Source: Ophioderma brevispina
Taxonomy: Eukaryota > Echinodermata > Ophiuroidea > Amphilepidida > Ophiodermatidae
Assembly (NCBI GenBank): GCA_023653785.1
Contig: JAMKCH010007161.1
Coordinates: 1 to 64,000 of the forward strand
Direction of reading: 5' to 3'
Length of the DNA stretch: 64,000 nt
The notes under the pieces are model-generated. The model saw only the letters and a program-made list of their open reading frames with translations. It was not told where the DNA came from and searched no databases. Below, in pieces: positions 12,157 to 22,774 of the stretch. The stretch's first letter is position 1; the number at the start of each line of letters is the position of its first letter. The translations under genes were made by a program, and so were the position numbers.

Positions 12157-13799
12157 GTGTACACAAATATTAAGTTAAGAACCGAAATTAAATACACTAA
12201 AAATATACGAAGAATAAAATAATAATCAAAATTTTAGTAAGGAGTTAAATCTGGAAGACAAGTATCGAGACATAGCAGCTCAAAAAAGGCACGTGAATGG
12301 AACCCTTGACGAGCGAAGTGGGAAAACCCGTTCGGACTATGACGGCCATACGCCAATGTGGTTGGTTACGTTCTTTCATTTCGCGAGTCGGATTTTGTAA
12401 CAGGGAGGGGAAAATATTTCATGGTCTCTAATTGCCACCGATCTTTGCTGATAGGAATATAGGTATCATTTTCACCGCAATCAAATCGATCACTTTTTCC
12501 ATGTCCATATTTGTGTTTTATGTATTTTCACCGGTTATCTTCTTTGCTTTCCTTGCTGGTGTTTTGCCGCCGCTAAGGCGGTGTGGTGGAAGGGATGGTC
12601 CTTAGTACTTTAAAATTATAACCGGTTAATTTTTAATTTCTTGCTTGAGATGGGCGATTGTGTTATTATTTTTCATCTTATCTGATGTAGGGGCCTTACC
12701 CGAGTTCATACGGTTGTTTTTATTGTGTTTTAATTTTATAGGGTATGTGTGATTAAATATTTACGTTTTTCATCCCGTGGAAATAAAATGAGAAAGTCCA
12801 TTAACGTAACAGCCAATGGTTAGTTAAGGCAATCAGCTGATCGCAAGTCAAGTATTTATCACATCGATTTGTTTTAAGTAAAGTTGTACGAAACAGTGAG
12901 GTAGACATAAAGCTAAACGTTGAACAGTCATGATCCTCTCCGATTATCCCAAAGATTATATCATTTAAAACTCTTTTTCAATCCAACCCCATTTATATGT
13001 GTACCCACTTCAACCTGTTAGCACGTGGTAGTGGATACCCCCGTTCGTCGCAAACAATTATTGATTTTGATACACATCAACTAACACCAAATTTGTTCTT
13101 AGTTTGGTAAGTGCAGTGCTGCCGACTCTGTGTCGGTGATCCTCCGGACGGCGATGATTCTTCATGGTGCTTTGTGAGGATTTGTGAGGAATGCACGTTT
13201 CGACATGTTTTCGACGCTACCGACGGTAATGGATTCGAAGTCTATCACCAGGAATCACAAATAACACGTCAAAGCTTCAACCCTTTCAAAAACCTTATAG
13301 GTAAAGCTTCACAATGAAAATCAAAAACGCCAGGACTTCACTATAGCAAGAAATTATTGACCTGAACCTTCGACGTCGAGTCGGCCGTCGATAGCTGGCG
13401 ACACGTGAGGAGGTGGGTCAATGGACAGCCTGCATTACTGAGCACTTTTGGCACTCATATAGTCTTGTGGGCTACCTCAACTCAATTAGAATTTCACTTT
13501 AATAACACTAGTACAAACCACACTGGATATCATAAATGCCATCATTTTGTCAATCAATGTGCTCTTTTCATATTCAGGCATGGCCTATCATCACAACAAT
13601 TTACAGGCCTACCGCCTTCGACCCTTAAATCGGTTTCTATCGGGTTTTCCCGATTTATTTGTACTATTGGGTGTCAGTGTCTGTGACTGTGGGTTTTTGC
13701 TTCACGGCAAATCTTGTCCTTGTTTCTCTCTTTGTTTTTTGTTTTGCCTCGTCCTTTAGTTTTTGGACGTCAATGTTCATTTTATTGAACATATCTACT
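12157..13799. other. Non-coding interval, no gene recognised
   Basis: AT-rich DNA with chance frames at 13111-13317 (68 codons, four Cys in the first 30 residues) and 13405-13686. Neither has a recognisable fold. A small GC hairpin (GCCGCCGCTAAGGCGG) lies near 12568. Confidence 0.35.
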
Positions 13800-13959
13800 A
13801 GTTGCTTAAGCAAGGGTGTGGCCATTTTGTGACCCACTGACACACATGACCCTGATGAATTCAGCAGACTTTACGGAATAAAGTGCACTTTATTCCGTAG
13901 AATTCATCAGGGTCATGTGTGTCAGTGGGTCACAAAATGGCCACACCCCTTAAGCAACT
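13800..13959. repeat. Near-perfect 160-bp palindrome
   Basis: The two halves are reverse complements almost base for base. The outer ends are AGTTGCTTAAG and CTTAAGCAACT. The inner core 13872-13899 is a perfect 28-bp palindrome around AAAGTGCACTTT. The main break is nine bases (AGCAGACTT) after GAATTC in the left half, with no partner on the right. The older relative at 4050-4183 keeps the partner AAGTCTGCT, so this copy probably lost nine bases from its right arm. The DNA could extrude a long hairpin. It resembles a foldback MITE, and the low divergence between arms suggests recent origin or gene conversion. Confidence 0.85.
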
Positions 13960-14116
13960 CGTTTTGAGATTGTTGGTCATTTGTGTCCAGAATTTTTGTG
14001 TCCAGAATATCCACCTTCCCTAGGCCTACTTCATTTATGCTCCTAATTCTGGGTCCACACAGTGCGCTTTGATTTTCGGCAGCTCTAAACGCCTCATTTT
14101 CCACTGCCAGCTCAAG

Positions 14117-14651
14117 CACGGCTGAGTCTGCACACGTACACTCTTCGAACCGTGAGCGCGAATACCGCAATGCAGTATGAGATTAACCAATCGGGAGAGG
14201 GCACCGCAAAAGTGCATCACGCAGAGCCTAAATTGGCGATGCAAAATTGCGTAACCATCGCTGTAATCCATTGATGCGAAAATGCGTCGCCTTTCGCCAC
14301 AGTGTTGTATACCACAAATGCGTCACATTTACATACTCGGAAAACAGAAATGTGGGGACAATTTAATCGCAATTAACAATGCAATTTGACAACAAAAGGG
14401 GTAATTTCAAGCACCTAAGCTCAGGTAAGATCGAAAAACGCATTGATTCAGAAATGTGCGCCCTGAGTGAAACTGTACAAAAAAACACCTGGTCAGGGGA
14501 GAAGGGTCAAGGTCAATGTCCGTAGTCCAGGTCAGAAAGTCATCAGCTACGCAAAAATGCGTAGCTGAAGTCAGGGAACAAGCTTACTCTACAGAAAAAG
14601 ATAATGACCCAAAAATGGTGGGGAGACACCCGTAGGCTAGGGCATTTCACT
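14117..14651 (+). repeat. ~530-bp dispersed repeat, copy 2
   Basis: Colinear with 4450-4968 from CACG(G)CTGAGTC to the CCCGTAGG.TAGGGC..TTCACT end. It carries the same CCAAT-like box, AAATGCGTCGC, CATACTCGGAAAACAGAAAT and CAGGTAAGAT motifs. It differs from copy 1 by single-base indels and one clear insertion, the 26-bp hairpin at 14543-14568. Confidence 0.7.
14543..14568. mobile_element. 26-bp hairpin insertion with 5-bp flanking duplication
   Basis: TCAGCTACGCA and TGCGTAGCTGA are perfect 11-bp inverted arms around AAAA. The hairpin is flanked on both sides by AGTCA, and copy 1 of the surrounding repeat (about 4890) has a single uninterrupted AGTCA at the same place. This is what an insertion with a 5-bp target duplication would leave. 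The fragment has no coding capacity. Confidence 0.6.
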
Positions 14652-15059
14652 ACTTTTGTCACAAGTACACACATTTATGGTTAGTTGAACAGGATGGCAA
14701 TGGTAGTGGCTTCTTCGTCTTTGCGTATCCACATTTATTCAGCTGAGTAAGCTGTTCCGGGGCTGCGTATCCATAATATGGATGATCCTAACGTGGCCTG
14801 CTTTATGGCTGGGGCAGATTGGGAACAGTCGGGGATTTTCACCCTACTTGTATTCAAAACTGGCTGTGATATACATGTACAGTTGTGACTCTCTGTACAC
14901 GGGACCAACAGCTTAACGTCCCTTCCGAAGGATGGGATGCTTTCATGTTTCATTTGCCCTATTCCAGGTGAACCCATGGAGGACGTCAGTATTCTGTTTT
15001 GTATTCAATAGCTGATATAAGATGAAATTCAGAATTGAGTACCCGGATAAATCCCAGCA
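14652..15059. other. Non-coding interval
   Basis: About 400 bp with only a chance 80-codon minus-strand frame (14735-14977). No repeat or signal recognised. Confidence 0.35.
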
Positions 15060-15140
15060 AGTGTCCCCACCAGGATTTAAACCTGGGATTGTTTAGGTAA
15101 ATTTGCACCACAGACAAGCACCCTAACCACTAGGCCACAC
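15060..15140 (-). tRNA. tRNA-like sequence (tRNA-derived SINE head or tRNA pseudogene)
   Basis: On the minus strand the sequence has an A-box-like TGGCCTAGTGGTTAGGG and, about 45 bases later, a B-box-like GGTTTAAATCC followed by GGTGGGGACAC, which can partly pair with the initial GTGT. Spacing and order match the internal RNA polymerase III promoter of tRNAs. The acceptor stem pairs only partly and the anticodon arm is not clean, so a functional tRNA is unlikely. A SINE head or tRNA pseudogene is the better reading. Confidence 0.55.
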
Positions 15141-15158
15141 ATTAACACAGTGACCATA

Positions 15159-15219
15159 ATATGCCACTGCCAAAAGCTATTAGATCTATAGATCTAATAA
15201 CTTTTGACAGTGGTCATAT
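15159..15219. repeat. 61-bp imperfect palindrome
   Basis: ATATGCCACTGCCAAAAGCT... on the left matches the reverse complement of ...AACTTTTGACAGTGGTCATAT on the right. The exact palindrome TAGATCTATAGATCTA sits at the centre (15181-15196). There are three or four mismatches in 30-bp arms. It lies a few bases before the 197-bp repeat. Confidence 0.7.
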
Positions 15220-15221
15220 AG

Positions 15222-15418
15222 GTCTAATAACTTCTGCAGCATCACCATTGCTTCTTTATGTTGTTTATTGGCAAAAATTATTCGGCTTTTGTTTATCCGC
15301 ACAAGAAAGTAATTCCGTTTTACATGTGTGCCTCTTGCCACAAGTGTGCGCCATGTGTACATCATGCACTGTGTCTGATACTGCGATAGTGTTGCTTTCA
15401 GTTGCGCCTGCACTATTT
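15222..15418 (+). repeat. 197-bp direct repeat, left copy
   Basis: Begins GTCTAATAACTTCTGCAGC and ends GCCTGCACTATTT. It is the same as 15670-15866 except for two substitutions near GTGTGCGCC (GTGTCCTCC on the right). The two copies bracket the poly-A element exactly. Confidence 0.9.
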
Positions 15419-15669
15419 GGTCCCCCGCCAACTTTTGTTGGCAAAGGGGGACTATAGAAATGCTAGCCGTCCGTGCGTGTGTGTGTCCCTCACGATATCT
15501 TTGGAACTAAGCAAGTGTGGAAGTCCATCTTCGCAACATAGATGTATCTCAAGTAGGCAGTGGGTGGGATACAAAGTGGGTCATGTGGCATGGGTCAAAG
15601 GTCAAATGTGGTCAAAAATAGGGTCAAATATGGGCAAAAATAGGGCTAAAAAAAAAAAAAAAAAAAAAA
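15419..15669 (+). mobile_element. 251-bp hairpin-headed retroposon with poly-A tail
   Basis: Starts with GGTCCCCCGCCAAC, which pairs with the following GTTGGCAAAGGGGGAC to form a hairpin. A CCGTCCGTGCGTGTG run follows, then a body with GGTCAAAGGTCAAATGTGGTCAA, and it ends in about 22 A residues (15648-15669). A 5' hairpin, CCGT run, GGTCA motifs and poly-A tail fit a non-autonomous retroposon. A related head is at 27062. It has no ORF, so it must have used another element's reverse transcriptase. The 197-bp flanking direct repeats are far longer than usual target duplications. Confidence 0.75.
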
Positions 15670-15866
15670 GTCTAATAACTTCTGCAGCATCACCATTGCT
15701 TCTTTATGTTGTTTATTGGCAAAAATTATTCGGCTTTTGTTTATCCGCACAAGAAAGTAATTCCGTTTTACATGTGTGCCTCTTGCCACAAGTGTCCTCC
15801 ATGTGTACATCATGCACTGTGTCTGATACTGCGATAGTGTTGCTTTCAGTTGCGCCTGCACTATTT
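15670..15866 (+). repeat. 197-bp direct repeat, right copy
   Basis: Second copy of 15222-15418, starting directly after the poly-A tract. The distance between copies is 448 bp throughout, with no indel. The frames 15186-15431 and 15646-15861 (minus strand) owe their near-identical peptides to this duplication. Confidence 0.9.
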
Positions 15867-16597
15867 TTATATTAATTTGCAGGGTGAAGAGTCTAGCTTG
15901 CCTATTTGGTGGTGAACAAAGTATTTCTGGTTTTTGCTAGAATTTTATTTTTTTATGCTGGGTTGTATACTTGTATGTAAGCTTTAACTTATGTGTGTGT
16001 TTGCTGGTGTGCATACACTTCTATGCATCATGACAAATTTAAGATCTGTACATTCCAATTGCAGACCCTCATAATGTTTATGGGCCTTATTCTCCAGATA
16101 CGTGCAGTGGGCTGCAAATGATGGAATTTTGAATCTTAAAGCATGTTTAAATTCGTCCGAGGCTACAAGAACCATATTACTCTAAAATGTCTATGTTTGA
16201 CAATGCCGTATCGAGACCTAGCTTTATGCACTGGATCCGTGGTGTGGAAAGACCTCTAATAGCCGAAATAGGCTGCTTTTGCATGTTTTGGCAAGAACCC
16301 AGGGGTGCGCACGATCCTTCTGCACCCCTAGCTATGCGCATGTTTTATTATTATTATATATAGTATTTCATGAAGCAAATATGTGTAAAAATATTTTTAC
16401 ATGGATATATCCGTGGTATGTCAAAGTTAGTTTGGTTAGATTCCCAAAAGATTAACGTAAAAACAAGTATTTAAAAAAAAACTGTGTCGGGTTGCCAGGC
16501 ATAATTTTACAAGAAATAAGAACAACATTAAAAAGCATTTAAATAAGTAGATGATTTTCTAGTTTTAAGTTGCACTTTTATTACAGAAACATGTATA
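15867..16597. other. Non-coding interval
   Basis: AT-rich, no supported gene. A 63-codon chance frame is at 15984-16175 (minus). Confidence 0.35.
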
Positions 16598-17430
16598 AAA
16601 AGTAGTAGTAGTAGTAGTAAAACCAAAGTTTTACATCCGGTTTTGTCCCCGCAACTGGGGGTGGCCGGATTCACCTCACATTCGTAGCAATCGCCCTTAC
16701 TCCCTCCTTCCACTTCGCCCGATTCAACGCATCCCCCATCCTCAACCCAACCCTCCTACTCTCCTCCTCCACTTGCTTCCTCCATGTCCTCTTTGGTCGG
16801 CCCCTCTTCCTCAAACCACCCACCTCAAACTCAAAAGCCCTTTTTAAAATATGCTTCCTCAGCACGTGCCCATACCATCTTACACCATTCGCCTTCGCCA
16901 GTCGGTCAGCCGCCTCTTCCAAACCCAACATCTGCATCAAATCCTCAGTCTTCTTCCTATCCATCAATTTCACACCACACATTGCTCTTACCATTGCTCT
17001 CTCTGCCCTTCTCAAAATCCCCATCTCATTTTCACTCAGGCACCATGTCTCACTCCCATACATCATCACTGATCTCACACAACTCCTGTACACTATCCCT
17101 TTCATCTTCAAAGGAAATCTTCTCCCAAGTAACAACTCTCCACATTCTCTAAACTTCACCCACCCATACCTTACTCTGGCTGTCACAGCCGCCTCACATC
17201 CACCACCCGCACTAATCCTGTCCCCTAGGTATGTGAACTCCTTCACTGTTTCCACCTCGTCACACAACTTTTCCACCTCCTTCCCCACTCCCTCAACTCC
17301 CTTCTTGCATCTTCCACACACAGTCTCTTGCCAAACTTGGGGTCACTCTCTTCATCTTTGTGCATCTCCCATGAATCCATTTCCCACATTTCTCACACCA
17401 CACTGAATTTGCCCTCAAAGAAATCTCATA
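16598..17430 (-). mobile_element. 5'-truncated LINE, 3' end, with C2HC-type finger and RT C-terminal region
   Basis: The minus-strand frame 16671-17321 (216 codons, no ATG start) reads as the C-terminal part of a non-LTR retrotransposon polyprotein. It contains FTYLGDRISAGGG, a VTARVRYGWVKFRECGELL block, YGSETWCLSENE, and the tail VRWYGHVLRK...RGRPKRTWR. Just upstream in another frame (about 17340-17410) is the finger CEKCGKWIHGRC, so one frameshift near 17310 separates them. The core RT motif lies upstream in full elements and is missing, so this copy is 5'-truncated. The 3' side ends in a (TAC)n/(AGT)n microsatellite at 16600-16619, a common LINE tail. The 3' terminal segment 16636-16680 recurs at 37735-37777. 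Confidence 0.85.
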
Positions 17431-17550
17431 ACTGATTTAAAGTAGATGTTTGATATATGAGCATAAGATTGCATTAGAACCAATCACCTTGTGTACAACT
17501 TGATCTCCCATTGACCCTTGACCTTGGTGTGTGACATTTGACCTCACATA

Positions 17551-17811
17551 GTTGTAAGCTTTAATTTAATGTAAGTTACACCTTCCTGTCATTTCAAGGA
17601 AATAGAAAACGCGTCCAATTGGGCGCAAAATATGTAAAAACTGCATCCTAAGTTACGAGCTTTAAATTGATGTACGTAAAACTCTCCTGTCATTTCAAAT
17701 AAAGAAAATAGAAAAAACGACCAATTGAGTGCAAAATGTGTTAAAACTGAATCCCCAAGTTATAAGCTTTAATTTAACGTAGGTTACACCTTCCTGTCAT
17801 TTCAAATAAAG
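17551..17811 (+). repeat. Tandem repeat, ~100-108-bp unit, about 2.5 copies
   Basis: Three successive starts at about 17551, 17651 and 17758 share TAAGCTTTAATTTAA-like DNA, a CTCCTGTCATTTCAAATAAAG-like segment and a CCAATTGGGCGCAAAAT-like segment. Units differ by about 10-20 %. No ORF spans it. Confidence 0.75.
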
Positions 17812-20266
17812 ATGTTACTTAAAACTTCGTCTTAAATAATATCCACATTATGTATGGTAAAAGCTTCAATCATTACGTAGTGTAACTCTACGTGGCCTGA
17901 TCATTTTCTTACTTATAACTCTCCTATTTGTTACTCACCCTTTATCTATCCCTGCAACGTTTTAACCAAACTCCCATTTCCCAGCCAGTCTTGGCAGAGA
18001 CTAAAATCAAAGGAATGCTTTTTAAGACCATTTGAAACCTGCAATGATTTTATTCTTTGTCTGAAATTGCATCGCAATACACACCAACACTAGAACTCCA
18101 AAATTAATAGTAGGACGTAGATCATTTTCATAAAAGAAAAATGAAAAATGAAATGACCTTCAGACAGGGATCCTATATGCTTCAGACAGAAATAGACTCA
18201 TTCGCAATTTTGAGGGCAGTGATTTCTATAGTCGGGTCGCTAAGGCGACCCAACAAAAAATGTGGGTTCTAGCCTATTTGTGAAAATTTCCTTTCCTGCC
18301 CATTTTGTGAAAAATTTGTGCTGTGAAATATTGAGCTTGTTTTACATTGTATGTACGTTAAGTCTCAACATTTTAACCGTGCTGCATTTGTCGTATCTGT
18401 AGGCAAAGTTTATCACAGGAAGCGAGTATAGAGTAGATGGCGGCTGGATCAACTAGGATGATTGCAGTTATTGTTCCGATTTCAAACCAGAATGGAAGGT
18501 AAGATTTATCACTTCTCACGGAAGGTATTGAATGAGTAGATTCATCATCACATACATGTATCCTGAAATAAAGGATGTCGGATGTTAGGTTCACAATAGA
18601 TGACTGTCAAAATGATATCTTCAAAAATGCACTTTCTCATTGCTCAGCATATTAATGTATGTTTGTTGCACGATAGACATTAAACACAGTCGGAGTACTT
18701 TTGCAAAATAAAAAGACCGTGTGTTTTGCATTAAAGAAAAAAATGATGCAAAACAGACACTTTTTAACATACCTTAAATTTTATCAGAACTAGAATGTTT
18801 TAATTTGAGTACAACAAACAGTAACAAGACGATTGAGAAAAATAAGTGTAAAACAGTTTTTAAAAAAAGGATGATGTGGTGGTGTAAGTTAGAGAACATG
18901 GCAAATTAAGAAGGTGGATAAAAGAGGTTATTGAAATAAAAAAATGGAAGGGAGGCACTTTGAACAGAGATGAGGGACAATATCAGCTTTTTCATGTTTT
19001 GGTAAGTTACTGTATTTGGCATCAAATATACCAACAAGAAAGTCAACCAGCAACACTACTCCAGTCAAGAGCAAATCAATTTGCACAGAATTTCCAGTTT
19101 TTGGCAGTCAGTGTTTAAGAAGGCAATATCTTGATGCCAAAATGTCCACTAGCAAGTGCTTTATATTCTGGATCAGAAAATACAAATCACCATTACACTC
19201 GATTCGCGCTGATATAGGGACAACCTGTACTTTTTTACGAGTGAGAGCTGTTTGTGAGGGGCGCACAGCAATTAAACTTACAGCACTCCTAATCCGTGCA
19301 TTCTTAATACTGTGTGCTCTACGGTCAATATGATGTGCAGTGGTCAAAACATAAATGGTCACTGGAAAAGTAACGTACGTTAAAATGTGAAATACAACCT
19401 GTATAAGACAAGTGTGCTATTGAATTCTGAATACGGTAACAATGTTTTTTGCGCTGTCCGCACAGGTGATATGGGGCCTCATCATTACTTTCATATGTTA
19501 CCTAAACTAATACGACTAATACTACTAATGCTAGCAGGTTGGATAAAATATTTAGAAATGAAAACCTTAGCTTAAACACATGCAAACACAACTTTGCAAA
19601 ATGCAAACACAACTTTGTAATTAACGTTGCCTAAATTAAACTACTTTAGTCTAAAGAATTTGGGGGATTACTTTTTCAGTGTACATTTAGGAACAGTTTA
19701 GAAGGACCATACTGTATAAACATACTGTGTATAATGCTCAGTAGGCATACAATTCCTTCAATATGGCTCCACAAGGATATTTTTAATTCCTTCTAAACAC
19801 AATTTTTTTTCAGGGAAAGTGATTGGTGCTATGAGTTATAAATCAACTGTATTAAAACTGTTACAAAGTTCAATTCAGAAAAGTGTATCTGGTCCTTCCT
19901 TTCAAGTCACTTTCTATTGTTAGGCAGCGAAGTGATTTCTTGGATAGATTAAAATGCTTCTTCCCTATTTCACCTAATGGATATGACATATGACCCAAAA
20001 CTTTTCCCCAGCTCCTATATCAGCGGGAATCAAGTATAGTTTGTAGTCCCTCTGTTACTAGAAAATACTTCAAAATCTTGCTATGTTTGTTGTTGCAGAA
20101 AACCTGAGACTACAAGTACTACTGATGGGATTAGGGCTGAGGAAGGGCAAAATGTTCCAAATGCAAGCTTTATTGGTGTTTATTTTGATATTAGAATTTG
20201 TGTTTTGAAGATATGGGGTATTCTGAGTATGAGTTTGATTTGTATCGTAATTTAACCACAAGTGTA
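17812..20266. other. Non-coding interval, no gene recognised
   Basis: AT-rich. A perfect 7-bp stem GGGTCGC-TAAG-GCGACCC lies at 18234-18251. Overlapping frames on both strands at 19016-19362 (105 and 84 codons) lack any motif. Confidence 0.35.
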
Positions 20267-20617
20267 TTAAAGGTGCCCATGAGGGAGATTTTGAGGCCGG
20301 CACCAAATAATGTGTCATAATAGTAATTTCATATAGATTTTACACTCAATAGATTTCTTACCTTGTATTTGGCTACAGAAATGTCTTAAAATTTTGATTT
20401 GCTTATATTTCAATATAAAAACATAGGCCGATTTTCGTATTTGCTCCTATAGCATACGGAATTAGAAATTTCACAATTTTTGTACCAAACAAACATCTCT
20501 CAGCTTAATCCTTTCAGATAGGGATATTTTTGATGGAAAGCTTTACATCAGGGCAAAAATCAGTACTTTCAATTTTTATGGACACCTGATGTGTGAAATA
20601 TCTCGTTGCACCTTTAA
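20267..20617. mobile_element. MITE flanked by TTAA, piggyBac-type ends
   Basis: TTAA at 20267-20270 is followed by AGGTGC, and GCACCT at 20608-20613 is followed by TTAA at 20614-20617. The inverted ends extend with gaps (AGGTGCCCATGAGGGAGATT against the complement of AATATCTCGTTGCACCT). The 343-bp core has no ORF. TTAA target duplication is the hallmark of piggyBac-group transposons, so this is probably a non-autonomous relative. A partial inverted relative lies at 26590-26737. Confidence 0.65.
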
Positions 20618-20733
20618 CAATTTTGTGAAGACTTTATTAGCACTTGTATTCAACTTCTCTTTAAGGCTGACTCAAAGATTTGGAAATATAATTTGTGTGT
20701 GTATTAATTTATAAAATAGTCAACAAGAACTAA

Positions 20734-20830
20734 AGATAGTCACCTAAAATGTTAAATTTCAAAGTTTGAGATGAATTGGATTTTTCGTTTTGATGTAGTA
20801 AACAGGATAGTATAACAGTACCATATGATC
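20734..20830 (+). repeat. Short dispersed repeat, copy 1 (relative at 23549-23630)
   Basis: CACCTAAAAT.TTAAATTTCAAAG followed by TTTTTCGTTTTGATGTAGTAA matches the order of motifs at 23549-23630 (CACCTAAATTCTCAATTCC, TTTTTTGTTTTGATGTA). The relation is patchy and its boundaries are not clear. Confidence 0.35.
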
Positions 20831-21083
20831 CCTGTATTAACCAAAATTCTGGATCCGAAATTTTATTATAAAGTTGTAATTTTCTGCATGAAGAACATCA
20901 ATTTGAGCTTATCTATATAAGTATGTGGTCAAGCATTGTGAATATGCAAAAAATGCCAATTGTTAGAAAATTGAATTGACAGTGCCATCCTCTGATATAT
21001 CCGAGTCAAGCCTTTAAATCATGATACCGAAAGTGCCACTTGAAATCGGTAAATGAACATGCATGTTTACTGTTTTATTGTAT

Positions 21084-21445
21084 CACCTGCCTTAAGCAGG
21101 AAGATCACATAGAGATCACTTTGTCCAATGTTGTTGTCTGGTTTGTTGATGTCTGTTGTCCGTTGTTGTTGTGAACAGGGGTTAACATTTGCCTGTAATA
21201 TCCAATACTTTGATGGATTTAAACCCAAACTTGCGTAATAGGTGCCAGCATGGGATCCCTCTTTGTTGATGAAGTCAAAGAGTCACATACCAAGGTCAAA
21301 GGTCATGTGATGATCAAGTTGTCAAGATAGGGCTGACAATGTAAACATGACCCATTGAAAGTTGAAGTTCATGCACCAACTTGGTTTATGGAGTTTCATA
21401 TGGAAACCCTCTTTTGTTTATGAGGCCAGGTCACATATCAAGCGT
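21084..21445 (+). mobile_element. Hairpin-headed modular repeat with AGGTCA motifs
   Basis: Begins with a CCTGC-CTTAA-GCAGG hairpin. A TTGTCC/TTGTTG-rich part follows, then two imperfect units about 150 bp apart, each with TGGGATCCCTCTTTGTTGATG-like DNA and a GTCACATA.CAAG block. The first unit includes AGGTCAAAGGTCA (21293-21305). The head, pyrimidine-run and unit structure parallel those at 15419 and 27062, which suggests one superfamily. No ORF. Confidence 0.5.
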
Positions 21446-22052
21446 CAAACGGTTCATGCAGGCCTTATCATTCACGAACCGCGACGGCAGGCGACACAAG
21501 AGGTCGAGGACCGATGTATTTTTAGTGTTTAATATCACATGTGATAAAACATGTTCTATGTTCATCTTCAGATGAATTATTCAAGTGATGGTTGAATACT
21601 TCACCTTTAATAACCCGACCACTACTGGCCAATTTGTTGGTTGGTCCATAGTGTTTTTTATGGTTTAATTAACAATTAGAGACACGTTAAAGTGAATAAT
21701 CATTTATAATTTTGAGAGAACAAAATGTGGAACTGCATTATTTTAGTTATAATCAGGATACATGGTACAATTCCATTAAACGACTTTAGTGTAGGAAAAA
21801 AATCACAATTTGTGAAAAACTTAATTTTGAGGAAAGCTTGTCCATACTGTCTCCCACAAGTATAGACATACAGCGATAACATCTCAACATTATACTATTA
21901 CAACTGATGTAGTTTTATACCAGTAAGCACACCATTTACTCTCTCATAGCATCTGCACGCTGACACACAATCGCCAAATCTATCGTTCCGCATCGCTAAT
22001 TGGCCGCTATTCTTAGACATGCACTACGTCTTTGACTCCCTAGCTGCAGAGC
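21446..22052. other. Non-coding interval
   Basis: No supported gene or repeat. Chance 60-codon minus-strand frame at 21700-21882. Confidence 0.35.
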
Positions 22053-22128
22053 GCTGTGTTCAAGGCTCTGCGATTAGCTTGAACACGGCATGAAAAAACG
22101 GTTTCGCGGTATCTTGGATATCGCGAAA
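22053..22128. repeat. Two adjacent hairpins
   Basis: Stem 1: GCTGTGTTCAAG (22053-22064) pairs with CTTGAACACGGC (22078-22089), with one G-T-type mismatch. Stem 2: TTTCGCGGTATC (22102-22113) pairs with GATATCGCGAAA (22117-22128) across a 3-base loop, with one mismatch. An alternative stem GCAGAGC/GCTCTGC overlaps stem 1. They could mark a structured RNA or a repeat end. Nothing decides between these. Confidence 0.45.
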
Positions 22129-22774
22129 TCCAACTCATCAGGTGGTCCATCTGATGTTAGAAATGGGTACCTGACAAAAAGGACCAATTAGCTCACTAGC
22201 TTTTTTGTGCCTGGCATGTGGCATGACTTGACAACGGCAATCGAGAATTGAGCCCGCTGACACAGGTAAGAAAATTATCTCATGATGTATTTTTCACGTT
22301 TTTTTCGTCTTTTTCCAAAAATAAATCCTTATTATAAACTATTCAGCTAACTAGACAATTTATTAGGAATATTTGGTGCGTAAATCGGTACGATAGGCAA
22401 GTAATTTTGCGCATCTCCCTGGGTACCGCAATGTACAAAAATCCAAATCTGACAGAGTTTTCCCACCCTCAGCCTACGGTGGTCCGGAAAGTAAGTAAGT
22501 CTGTGTCACAGACTGCGTAAGATATTATCTAAATTAGTACTGCGCGAGATTAACGTTATCATTCACTTCTAGCGAATCTGCAAATGAAACTACATCTCAA
22601 ATATCTCCGGAATACGAAGGGGTTCTATGTAGATTTTTTGCATCATAGGGTCTTTACAGAATCGGCTAGGGGCCGACCAGGTAACCTCGTCAATCAAGTA
22701 GATTATGGTATGTGTGCGCTATTCTGTAATGTTTTTTTTTAAGTATTACATTTACAAAAACCGATTTTCTGCCA

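Noticed and set aside
15186..15861. Two paralogous small proteins on the minus strand
   Set aside because: Their identity comes from the 197-bp duplication, which includes no coding signal.
16784..17152. 122-codon plus-strand ORF
   Set aside because: Antisense shadow of the LINE reading frame.
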